Part shown: one piece after another, positions 35,430 through 43,409 of the stretch
How the letters are laid out: every line of letters begins with the position of its first letter
Position numbering within the stretch: the first letter of the stretch is position 1
Assembly (NCBI RefSeq): GCF_963664415.1
Contig: NZ_OY761445.1
Location: 1,824,501 to 1,888,500, forward strand
DNA: 64,000 nt
Direction of reading: 5' to 3'
Source of the DNA: an uncultured Desulfobacter sp.
Lineage (GTDB): Bacteria > Desulfobacterota > Desulfobacteria > Desulfobacterales > Desulfobacteraceae
Position numbers and translations under genes: made by a program
The notes under the pieces: generated by a model
What the model was told of the DNA's origin: nothing
The model's input: only the letters and a program-made list of their open reading frames with translations
Database searches by the model: none

Positions 35430-36299
35430 ATGAAAGTAAAAAAAGCGGTATTCCCGGTGGCAGGCCTTGGCACCCGGTTCCTCCCGGCGACTAAGGCGAT
35501 GGCCAAGGAAATGTTGACCGTGGTAGACAAGCCCATTATCCAATATGCTGTTGAAGAGGCATTTGACGCCGGCATTGAACAGATCATCTTTGTCACGGGC
35601 CGGGGGAAAAAGGCCTTGGAAGACCACTTTGACCGCAGTTATGAATTAGAGACCACGCTCAAAACCAAGGGAAAAACAGATATGCTGCAGATAGTCCATG
35701 AACTGGTTCCCAGAACCGGCACCATTGTTTATACCCGGCAGCATGATCCTTTAGGACTTGGTCATGCCATCTGGTGCGCCAGGGACATTGTAGGGGACGA
35801 GCCCTTTGCCGTACTTCTGGCCGATGATATGATCCAGACCCAAGGTCAACCCGTGCTTGCGGAAATGGTGGAAAAATTTGAACGGTTCCGCGCATCCATT
35901 GCCGCTGTCATGGAAGTGGAGAAAGACCAGACAGATAAATACGGCATTCTGGATGCGGCCCCCCTGGAAGAGGATATGGTAAGAATTAATGACATGATTG
36001 AAAAGCCTACTCCCGAAGAGGCCCCATCCAACCTGGCCATTGTGGGCCGATACATCCTTACCCCCAAAATATGGGAGTATCTGGGGAAAAAACAGACCGG
36101 TGCCGGCGGTGAAATCCAACTCACGGATGCCATGAAAGGCCTTTTAACCGAACAACCGATTTTTGGATATAAATTCAAGGGCACCCGGTTTGACTGCGGG
36201 GACAAGGTTGGATTTCAAATGGCTAATTTATCCTTCTCCCTTGACCGGCCCGAAATGCGCGGAAAACTGCTCGATTTCATAAAAACGATCAAGGGTTGA
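35430..36299 (+). CDS. galU: UTP-glucose-1-phosphate uridylyltransferase
   Basis: 289 residues, normal for GalU. The nucleotide-binding loop GLGTRFLPATKAMAKEML, the VDKPIIQYAVEEA segment, AVLLADDMI and the late KFKGTRFDCGDK motif are all present. The enzyme makes UDP-glucose in the cytoplasm for envelope polysaccharides and, with GalT, for galactose metabolism; a galT-like gene lies 20 kb away in this window. An AAGGAG ribosome site precedes the ATG. It converges with the transglycosylase gene across a hairpin. Confidence 0.95.
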   Translation: MKVKKAVFPVAGLGTRFLPATKAMAKEMLTVVDKPIIQYAVEEAFDAGIEQIIFVTGRGKKALEDHFDRSYELETTLKTKGKTDMLQIVHELVPRTGTIVYTRQHDPLGLGHAIWCARDIVGDEPFAVLLADDMIQTQGQPVLAEMVEKFERFRASIAAVMEVEKDQTDKYGILDAAPLEEDMVRINDMIEKPTPEEAPSNLAIVGRYILTPKIWEYLGKKQTGAGGEIQLTDAMKGLLTEQPIFGYKFKGTRFDCGDKVGFQMANLSFSLDRPEMRGKLLDFIKTIKG

Positions 36300-36324
36300 T
36301 CAAACAATCTCTGAACGCGAACTT

Positions 36325-36352
36325 GTGTTTGGGTGACTTTCTGCCCAAACAC
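36325..36352. terminator. Hairpin between convergent galU and transglycosylase genes
   Basis: GTGTTTGGG (36325-36333) pairs with CCCAAACAC around a ten-base loop; no long T run on either side. It touches the stop codon of the minus-strand gene. Probably a shared, imperfect terminator. Confidence 0.5.
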
Positions 36353-36981
36353 TAACTGCTTTTATACCGTGAATACAAAGACATCACCCTTTGTACATAA
36401 GTCTGGGTTTCTTCATAGGGCGGAATGTTATTGTATTTATCCACAGCCGAGGGGCCGGCATTATAGGCCGCAAGGGCCAGGGCAAGTTTCTCATTATACC
36501 GAATGAGCATCTGCTTGAGATACCGGGTACCCCCCATGATATTCTGGGAGGGATCAAAGGGGTTGGAAATATCCAAAGAGGCATCGTTTTGAGGCATTAT
36601 CTGCATAAGTCCCCTTGCCCCTTTGGTGGACACGGCATTGGGATTAAAACTGGACTCCGCATGAATCACGGCCTTGATTAATGCGCGATCCACACCAAAG
36701 GCCTTGGCAGCTTTGAAAATAATCTTGTCGTATTCATCAGACCCGGCCTTAAATTTTCTTGACCGGGCCAATATCCGGTGCTCCTTCTTTTCCTTGAGAT
36801 AAAGGGTATACCCTGCATCCGTGGGTGTATTGGTAAAATGCACCACCCCATCAGCATCAATATACCGGTATATATCGCCCAAGGCGGTGCAGGGACATAT
36901 CACATACAAACAGATAAAAAAAACAAATGTCCCCCAAAGAAGGGGAATAGTTACAATTTTATTTTTTTTTGTCCTTTTCAA
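36352..36981 (-). CDS. Lytic transglycosylase with N-terminal DUF4124-like segment
   Basis: 209 residues. A signal peptide (WGTFVFFICLYVICPCTAL) is followed by a DUF4124-like stretch (IYRYIDADGVVHFTNTPTD) and a Slt/goose-lysozyme-like domain with the catalytic Glu in HAESSFNPNAVSTKGARGLM, then YNEKLALALAAYNAGPSAVD and the YVQRVMSLY end. It cuts peptidoglycan between MurNAc and GlcNAc in the periplasm. Its start lies 23 bases inside the end of the upstream hypothetical gene, so the two are coupled. Confidence 0.92.
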   Translation of the reverse strand: MKRTKKNKIVTIPLLWGTFVFFICLYVICPCTALGDIYRYIDADGVVHFTNTPTDAGYTLYLKEKKEHRILARSRKFKAGSDEYDKIIFKAAKAFGVDRALIKAVIHAESSFNPNAVSTKGARGLMQIMPQNDASLDISNPFDPSQNIMGGTRYLKQMLIRYNEKLALALAAYNAGPSAVDKYNNIPPYEETQTYVQRVMSLYSRYKSS

Positions 36982-37345
36982 CCCGATCCCTGTATGCTTT
37001 TAATGCAAGTTTTTCTGGAAACTTAGGGTTGGCCACGTATTTGCCGGTATTTTCGAGAAATGTATTTACCAAATTTTCGAGCACAGAATCCTTTTCATGA
37101 TCCATGATCATATTGCGTTCAAGCCGGTAGCGATATTCAATGGGAGACCCTAATGTATTCAAAATATCATCAAATTCATTATCAGACAACGGCTGTGATG
37201 TGAACAGGGATCTTTCCACAGGGATCTTCATTATCGCAGTCATAATCACAACCCAGGCATCTGCCCCAATTTTTCTTGAATAGTCAAATACTTCAAGGCA
37301 GTGGCCATGGTCTAAATCCAATTTTCTATAAGGTGTTCGTTCCAT
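36959..37345 (-). CDS. Conserved-looking hypothetical protein
   Basis: 128 residues, soluble, acidic in the middle and Lys-rich at the end (RDRVEKDKKK). No family recognised. Features are CLEVFDYSRKIGADAWVVIM and RLERNMIMDHEKDSV. It overlaps the transglycosylase gene by 23 bases and follows the helicase-fusion gene in the same direction, so it is likely part of that transcript. Confidence 0.6.
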   Translation of the reverse strand: MERTPYRKLDLDHGHCLEVFDYSRKIGADAWVVIMTAIMKIPVERSLFTSQPLSDNEFDDILNTLGSPIEYRYRLERNMIMDHEKDSVLENLVNTFLENTGKYVANPKFPEKLALKAYRDRVEKDKKK

Positions 37346-37392
37346 TTTAAATTTTTTTACTTGTGCTTTATTGTTAATATGTTGAGCAGGAT

Positions 37393-40300
37393 TTAAAATA
37401 ACTCCATTTGAATGTCCTTGGATTTTTGTTTTTTTACCTGCTTTGTTCTCTTTTCATACCGGGCCAGTTCTTTTTCAATATCATCAATAAAACAGGACCG
37501 GATTCTTTGCAACTCCCGGCCGAATATGCGTCTTTTTCGTGCATATGTCAAATAGAGCATCTCCTTTGCCCGGGTCATGGCCACGTAAAAAAGGCGGCGT
37601 TCCTCATCCGGGTCTTCCACGGTTTTCCCATCCCGGGCAAAGGGGATTGTACCATTTTCGCACCCTGCAAGAAAAACAACCGGAAACTCAAGGCCCTTGG
37701 CCGCATGCATGGTCATCAAATAGACTTTTTCCACTGTTTTGTCCAAAAAATCCGGATCCTGGTCCAACCTTAAATTATCCAGAAGATCATTGGGAGAAGG
37801 GTACCGGTCTGCCAGGGCATTGAGTCGTCGGCATGCCGATGCCAGCGTTTCATCGGCTTTACTCTGGGCCTTGATATCCAGCCACTTACCTAATGCATCA
37901 AGCAGCGTGGATGTGTCCATGGAACTTGAAAGTGCTGTAATCATGGGTAAAAATTGTTTAAACTGCTGTCGGTCGGTTTCACTGCCCCGGCCAAGAAAAA
38001 TCCGCACCAGGGCCAGCAGATCTTTTATACCGGCCATGTCGATCCAGTTTTCCCGATCTGCGGTCTGAAAAGGGATACCGGCTTTCTCAAAGGCTTGGAC
38101 AAAGGCCTGGGCCTGCTGCCGGGTGCGGTAAAGAACGGCAAAATCAGAAAAGGCATATTCCCTGTCCGAGCCGGAATCCGGGCCCGTCCCCTTATCCATG
38201 GACAAAAAAGAGAGCCCCCCGACCCCTTTTTCAATGACTTTCCCCACGGCAACCGCCTCGGCACTTTCACTGGCAGTTTCATTGATCAAAATCTTTTGTG
38301 TACCGTCAAGGCTTGCATAAATTTTGCGCCGGTCATTATCCGTGTCGTCGCCGGTACTTATAACCTGGAACGAGGCGTCCAGGATGGTCTGGGTAGACCG
38401 GTAATTTTGGCGCAGACGGATCTTTTCGCATCCGGGAAAGTCCTGTTCAAACCTATCGAAAAACCGGCTGTCTGACCCCCTGAATCCGTATATGGACTGA
38501 TCCGGGTCGCCAATCACAAAAACGTGGCTGTTTTGTGACAGCAGCTTCACCAGCTTATACTGGCCCAGGTTCAGGTCCTGGTACTCATCCACAAAAATAA
38601 ATTGATATTGTTGGCGCACCTGTTCAAGCAATGCCGCATCCTCGGCAAAAAGTCTGAAACAAAGAAAAATCAAATCTTCAAAATCTGCCAGATCGCGTTC
38701 TTGAAGCATTTGGTCATAGGTTTCGTACACCTCAGGCCAGACCGGATCAAATTCGCCAACGCCCTCTTCTACATGATTTTCCTGATTTTCATCACCAGGA
38801 GCCTTTAATTGCTGCTTTTGCCGGCTGATCCAGGCATCCAGTTTTGACACGGTTCTTTTAGACACCTTTTTTTCGCCAGTCACGGTTTTAACGGCCAGTT
38901 TCAGCACCTCAAAACGCAGGTCATCCTCCATGAGCCCGCGTTTAAAATTCGCATAGTGCTTAAGCATGTTAAGACAGAATCCGTGAAAGGTCGCAGCGGT
39001 CACAAGCTGACCGCCCTGGGGTATGAAGGATTCAATCCGGTCGGCAAGTTCCCCGGCCGCCTTATTTGTAAAGGTCAACGCCAGAATATTTTCAGGGGCA
39101 GCCTTATTTTCCTTAAGCAACCAAGCGATCCTGGCAGTTAGGGTACGGGTTTTCCCCGTACCGGGCCCCGCCTGGATCACCACAGCCCTTGATTCGGATT
39201 TAACCGCCCTGTCCTGCTCCGGGTTCAGCCCGTCCAGGATATGTTTCGGGACAATGGGTTCCGGCGTTTTTTTCTTTTCAGGTGAAGGCAATTCAGCATC
39301 TTTGTTTTGGGACTTTTTACGAATACGTGTTGCGCCAACCGCTTTTTTTGCCTTTTTACGGGGCAAAGGATCGGCAAACAGGCTCTTTTCCCCCTGGATG
39401 GCCTCTTTTTCCTCCCGGGTAAAAATATTGACCGTTCCATACTCGCCGTCGAACCCTGGGTCAATGTGAATATCCCCGTATCTCATCTTTTGTATGGCCT
39501 GAGCGAGTAAAGGTACCCCGGCACGTTCAATGGTATCAGGCAAAAGCTGTGTGAGTATAGCAAGTTCCGGCCCCAGGGCATTAATCGCCTTGTCATAATA
39601 GGTGTTCACTTTTTTGGTATTGGGTCCTACCCCAAAAATCTGGGATAAAATATCAGCCAGGGGCACCACATACCTGTGGGGATGCCGGTTTTTAGGCGTG
39701 TACCCCTCGGGTCGGTCGGCCAGTTCCCGGACCCGGTAAAGCACGCCCAGGGTCAAGGGCTTCCCGCATTCGGGACAAATCCCGTTTAACGCTGCGGTCT
39801 CATCGGGATTAAGACACACCCCGCATTTGCGGTGGCCGTCATAGTGGTATTTCCCCTGGTGGGGATACATATCCAGGGTGCCCTGGTATGCGTTAAGGTC
39901 ATGGGTTTCAAGGGCATCTCGTACCGCATCAAAGCTCAAATCCGTATCAAACACCGAAGCGTTTCGGCCCAAAAATTTCGGGGAATGGGCATCGGAGTTG
40001 GATACCAGACTGACCCGATCCAAATCTTTTACCCGCCAGTTCATGGGCGGGTCTGATGACAACCCGGTCTCACAGGCAAATATATGGGAACTTAAATCAC
40101 CAAAGCATTCCTCGATGGTATCAAATCCGGATTTGGACCCGAACATGGAAAACCACGGCGTCCAGATATGGGCAGGGATAAAAAAACCCCGGTCGGATGT
40201 CTCCAGCATGATCTCCAGCAGATCCCTTGCATCCAGCCCCAGAATAGGCCGTCCGTCGGATTTGATGTTGCCGATAGCATCCAGGCGGGCATTAAACCTT

Positions 40301-40659
40301 TTTGCCGTATCTAAATCCGGCAAATAAATCAGGTTGTGGTTTTTACGGACCCTTGCATCCTTTTTATATATATTGGAAATTTCAGCCTGGAGGATGAAGC
40401 GCACGGAACCTTGGCATGTCACCGGCACGTCCGTGTCAATCTGTCTTGATAAATCCTTTTTTAAAGCAAACAGCCCGGGTTCGGCAGGCTCAAGTTTGGT
40501 TTCTAACTCCTCAATCCAGGCCGGATGGGTAAAATCCCCGGTGCCCACCAGGGTAATGCCCTTCACCCGTGCACTTTGGTAAATATGCTCCAGATCCAGA
40601 TTTTTGGCCGTGGCTCTGGAATATTTTGAATGGATGTGCAGATCAGCTATGTATTTCAT
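37393..40659 (-). CDS. PHP/EndoQ-like nuclease fused to a UvrD-type helicase
   Basis: 1088 residues. Residues 1-420 form a PHP metal-dependent nuclease domain (DLHIHSKYSRAT at the start, TGDFTHP, NSDAHSPKFLGRN) with a zinc-finger pair at about 277-302 (CGVC ... CPECGKPLTLGVLYRVRELAD). This domain order matches endonuclease Q, which nicks DNA next to deaminated bases. After a basic linker, residues about 470-1075 are a complete UvrD/PcrA helicase: GPGTGKTRTLTARIA, ALTFTNKAAGELADRI, VDEYQDLN, GDPDQSIYGFRGSD, LRQNYRST, MTMHAAKGLEFPVVFL and FYVAMTRAKEML. A protein that both nicks damaged DNA and unwinds from the nick is the simplest reading (inference). Confidence 0.9.
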   Translation of the reverse strand: MKYIADLHIHSKYSRATAKNLDLEHIYQSARVKGITLVGTGDFTHPAWIEELETKLEPAEPGLFALKKDLSRQIDTDVPVTCQGSVRFILQAEISNIYKKDARVRKNHNLIYLPDLDTAKRFNARLDAIGNIKSDGRPILGLDARDLLEIMLETSDRGFFIPAHIWTPWFSMFGSKSGFDTIEECFGDLSSHIFACETGLSSDPPMNWRVKDLDRVSLVSNSDAHSPKFLGRNASVFDTDLSFDAVRDALETHDLNAYQGTLDMYPHQGKYHYDGHRKCGVCLNPDETAALNGICPECGKPLTLGVLYRVRELADRPEGYTPKNRHPHRYVVPLADILSQIFGVGPNTKKVNTYYDKAINALGPELAILTQLLPDTIERAGVPLLAQAIQKMRYGDIHIDPGFDGEYGTVNIFTREEKEAIQGEKSLFADPLPRKKAKKAVGATRIRKKSQNKDAELPSPEKKKTPEPIVPKHILDGLNPEQDRAVKSESRAVVIQAGPGTGKTRTLTARIAWLLKENKAAPENILALTFTNKAAGELADRIESFIPQGGQLVTAATFHGFCLNMLKHYANFKRGLMEDDLRFEVLKLAVKTVTGEKKVSKRTVSKLDAWISRQKQQLKAPGDENQENHVEEGVGEFDPVWPEVYETYDQMLQERDLADFEDLIFLCFRLFAEDAALLEQVRQQYQFIFVDEYQDLNLGQYKLVKLLSQNSHVFVIGDPDQSIYGFRGSDSRFFDRFEQDFPGCEKIRLRQNYRSTQTILDASFQVISTGDDTDNDRRKIYASLDGTQKILINETASESAEAVAVGKVIEKGVGGLSFLSMDKGTGPDSGSDREYAFSDFAVLYRTRQQAQAFVQAFEKAGIPFQTADRENWIDMAGIKDLLALVRIFLGRGSETDRQQFKQFLPMITALSSSMDTSTLLDALGKWLDIKAQSKADETLASACRRLNALADRYPSPNDLLDNLRLDQDPDFLDKTVEKVYLMTMHAAKGLEFPVVFLAGCENGTIPFARDGKTVEDPDEERRLFYVAMTRAKEMLYLTYARKRRIFGRELQRIRSCFIDDIEKELARYEKRTKQVKKQKSKDIQMELF

Positions 40660-40791
40660 GGAACCTGTCCGTGGATAATAAATTTAGTTTCAGGATATTA
40701 TGTACATGATTTGCCCTTAATTTAAAACCTGAATTCTGATAAGTATCAGATGATTCAGGCAACCCATCCAAGCCAACTGGAGGCCACTATT

Positions 40792-41754
40792 ATGGACAAC
40801 ACGACAAAAGAACGGATCAAGAGCTGGACACCTCTGGGACGTCCGATCTTAGATATTGCAGAAACAGAACATACTGAACAAAAAAGGTTTGAAACATTTG
40901 CCGGCCAATGGCAGGAGATATCAGATTCAATATCCTGGACAACCGGAAGTCAACCTGCGGATCTACCCGGATTTTTCCTGAAAAACAATATTCTATATTC
41001 CGCCCTGCCCCTGGAGCGGGAACTGTCACCTTTTTTAAAAGGCCTGGACGCCCTTGACGAGCCGGCTTTGGATGACGGTCTTCTAAAAACGTTGAGCAAT
41101 CTCGAAACCCCATGCCGCATGACGCTCTATATTGCCCTGCAATGTCCCCATTGCCCGGGGATGGTTGAGCAGCTTCTTCCCCTTGCAGCCGCCTGTGAAA
41201 ACATTCATCTTCACATCATCGACGGCTCCCTGTTTCCGGAAAAAGCCCAGGAAGACAAGGTTATGTCCGCCCCCTGCCTGATTCTAAATGATGAGACCCG
41301 ATGGACCGGGGCTGTTGCACAAGAAGAAATTGTGGACATGATCCTCAACAAGGAGAGCATGGACCTGGATACAAAGGCTTTGAAAACCATATTGGAAGAC
41401 GGCCGGGCAGCGTGGATCACCGAGCGAATGCTCGCATCCAACCAATTGTTCAAAGGATTTTCCGGGCTTCTTCTCCACGAAACATGGTCCGTGCGTCTGG
41501 GTGCCATGGTGGTGGTGGAAGCCCTTGCTGAAAAGTCACCAAAGCTGTGCACCGAACTGGAAAAAACTTTAATTGATGTATTCAGCACCAAAGATGTCCC
41601 TGTCCAAGGTGATATTTTATACGCATTGGGAGAGATCGGCACGCCTGATACCCGGGACTGGATTGAAGCGCAACAGGAGACCTTGACCCATGAAGATCTC
41701 AAAGATGCGGCTGCGGATGCGATACAATCTATTGAGGACAGATATAGTGCCTGA
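40792..41754 (+). CDS. Thioredoxin-fold (CPHC) protein with C-terminal HEAT-like repeats
   Basis: 320 residues from an ATG with GGAGG eight bases upstream (an in-frame upstream start at 40750 lacks one). A thioredoxin/glutaredoxin-like domain carries the redox pair CPHC (Cys118 and Cys121) with the cis-Pro equivalent in SAPCLILND. The C-terminal 90 residues repeat helical HEAT-like pairs (WSVRLGAMVVVEALAEKSP and VQGDILYALGEIGTPDTRDW). Disulfide exchange in the cytoplasm is likely. It is followed within 22 bases by a two-gene permease, an arrangement like known arsenic/metal permease plus redox-disulfide gene sets. Confidence 0.8.
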   Translation: MDNTTKERIKSWTPLGRPILDIAETEHTEQKRFETFAGQWQEISDSISWTTGSQPADLPGFFLKNNILYSALPLERELSPFLKGLDALDEPALDDGLLKTLSNLETPCRMTLYIALQCPHCPGMVEQLLPLAAACENIHLHIIDGSLFPEKAQEDKVMSAPCLILNDETRWTGAVAQEEIVDMILNKESMDLDTKALKTILEDGRAAWITERMLASNQLFKGFSGLLLHETWSVRLGAMVVVEALAEKSPKLCTELEKTLIDVFSTKDVPVQGDILYALGEIGTPDTRDWIEAQQETLTHEDLKDAAADAIQSIEDRYSA

Positions 41755-41775
41755 AATAAAATTTGGGAAGCGCCC

Positions 41776-42555
41776 ATGAAAATTGCCGTCCCCGCCCTGG
41801 GAAAAAACCTTGATGCCCAGGTAAGTGACAAGCCGGGCACAGCGTCACACCTGATCGTGATCGATATGTTGTCTAAAGAGCTGCAATGGTTTGAAGGACC
41901 TGGGAAATCCGGTCCGGGCACGGGTCTGCAGTTTATCACCATGGCGATCAACGAACAATGTGATGTTTTTCTGACAGGCTGGTTAAATCCGGTCGGCGGG
42001 CGGCAGCTTGAAGCCCGGGGTATCAAGGTAATAACGGGCATGGCCGGCAGGGTATCACAGGTGCTTGAACAATTTGAACGAGGGCATGCCGCAGATTCGG
42101 CGGTGGTCCCAAAGACGTCGTTGAATACCGATCTTTTGCCCGATGCCCAGGCATTGGCCAATGCCTTCCGCCAGGCTCTCACCCAGATCGGCAGCATGCT
42201 GCCGGTTATCGCAGGTGTCGTCTTTCTGATAGGCTTGCTCACCACTTTTATTCCGAATCGCATTCTGTTCGATTTTTTCCTTGGCAGCACACTTCAAGGC
42301 ATCTTTAAAGGTGCATTGGTTGGAAGCTTTTTTACCGGGAATCCTGCCAACAGTTATATCATTGGAAAACAACTGCTTGACCAGGGCATCGATATCGGTG
42401 TGGTTATTGCCCTGATATGCAGTTGGGTTACGGTTGGGATTGTGCAATTCCCCGCAGAAAGCGCAGCCTTAGGCAAGCGTTTTGCTGTTGCCCGAAATGC
42501 TCTGTGCTTCATTCTATCCATGGTGATAGCATTGGTTATGGCAAGCATTATATAG
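41776..42555 (+). CDS. NifX-like domain fused to the first half of a permease
   Basis: 259 residues. Residues 1-105 match the dinitrogenase iron-molybdenum cofactor-binding (NifX/MTH1175-like) fold: MKIAVPALGKNLDAQVSD, then GTGLQFITMAINEQCDVFL and RGIKVITGMAGRVSQVLEQF. After a linker, four hydrophobic helices carry the glycine-rich signature of DUF318/ArsP-type permeases (LGSTLQGIFKGALVGSFFTG, then SYIIGKQLLDQG). The soluble domain may bind a metal or metal-thiol cargo presented to the membrane part (inference). The second half of the permease is the next gene. Confidence 0.7.
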   Translation: MKIAVPALGKNLDAQVSDKPGTASHLIVIDMLSKELQWFEGPGKSGPGTGLQFITMAINEQCDVFLTGWLNPVGGRQLEARGIKVITGMAGRVSQVLEQFERGHAADSAVVPKTSLNTDLLPDAQALANAFRQALTQIGSMLPVIAGVVFLIGLLTTFIPNRILFDFFLGSTLQGIFKGALVGSFFTGNPANSYIIGKQLLDQGIDIGVVIALICSWVTVGIVQFPAESAALGKRFAVARNALCFILSMVIALVMASII

Positions 42556-42564
42556 GAGTAACAA

Positions 42565-43089
42565 ATGGTACAATCAAATAGCCGGAGAACAAAAGTTTCT
42601 GAATCTTTGTGTGCTTTCAAAGTACAGTTTCTCTTTTGGGTGGCGGCCCTCTATCTTATACTCTGGTGGAAAATGCCTGAAAAGACAGCAGCAGCCTTTC
42701 AAATCAGTATTGTTTTTTTCTCTCAACTGCTTTTGCCATTCGCACTGGTATTCTGTTTTATGATCCTTTTAAATCTTTTCTTAACCCCGCCCCGGTTAGA
42801 AAAACGGACCAAAAACGGATCCGGGGCAAAGCAAACCCTTATTGCCGCTATTGCCGGCATCTTATCATCAGGCCCGATATTCGCCTGGTATCCGATGCTA
42901 AAGGATCTTCGGGACCGGGGCGTTGCACATTCGCTAATCGCCGTTTTTCTTGTTAATCGGGCCGTCAAACCCGCCCTTGTTCCAATGATGGTATCCCTAT
43001 TCGGTTGGCCCTTTGTTTTACTTTTCACATGTCTGACCCTATCAGCATCCTTCTGCGTCGGTTTCTGCATGAACCGCCTGTTTCCTTAA
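42565..43089 (+). CDS. Second half of the ArsP/DUF318-type permease
   Basis: 174 residues with four to five hydrophobic helices and the repeated permease signature GILSSGPIFAWYPMLKDLRD and FLVNRAVKPALVPMMVSLFGW, a counterpart of the signature in the upstream gene. Ten bases separate the two genes. Together they would make one eight-to-nine-helix transporter. The substrate is unknown; arsenic or thiol-metal export is suggested only by family resemblance and the CPHC protein upstream. Confidence 0.65.
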   Translation: MVQSNSRRTKVSESLCAFKVQFLFWVAALYLILWWKMPEKTAAAFQISIVFFSQLLLPFALVFCFMILLNLFLTPPRLEKRTKNGSGAKQTLIAAIAGILSSGPIFAWYPMLKDLRDRGVAHSLIAVFLVNRAVKPALVPMMVSLFGWPFVLLFTCLTLSASFCVGFCMNRLFP

Positions 43090-43409
43090 TGCGAAGGAAA
43101 AATTGCAGTTCACGCAAACAAAAATGAAAATCATCGTACTATTTTCAAAAAGCCCCAATATCGTACCATAATTACTTATCGACATGCCTCCAACGGCGGG
43201 GCGTTTTCATGTTGAACAATGCGCAGAATTCCCTGATGGACGACATGATGATTAAGTCCAACGCATGCGGTCGATGTATTTGAACCACCCGGCATTATTG
43301 ACTTTCAGGCATTAGAATGCTAAAAAAGAAGAACTCTTTGATGATTTAAGCGAATCCGTTAAAAATAAACACGATTTAATCCGGTTGATATGGGAGGTCG
43401 TCTCTTATA
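43090..43409. other. 320-base gap with no recognised gene
   Basis: Short frames of up to about 25 codons exist but none has a ribosome site plus a protein-like sequence. GGGAGGT at 43392-43398 is the ribosome site for the next gene. No convincing hairpin or promoter found. Confidence 0.5.

Noticed and set aside
41211..42290. Open frame of 359 codons on the minus strand
   Set aside because: Antisense to two well-supported genes with ribosome sites and conserved motifs; Ser/Arg-rich shadow sequence.
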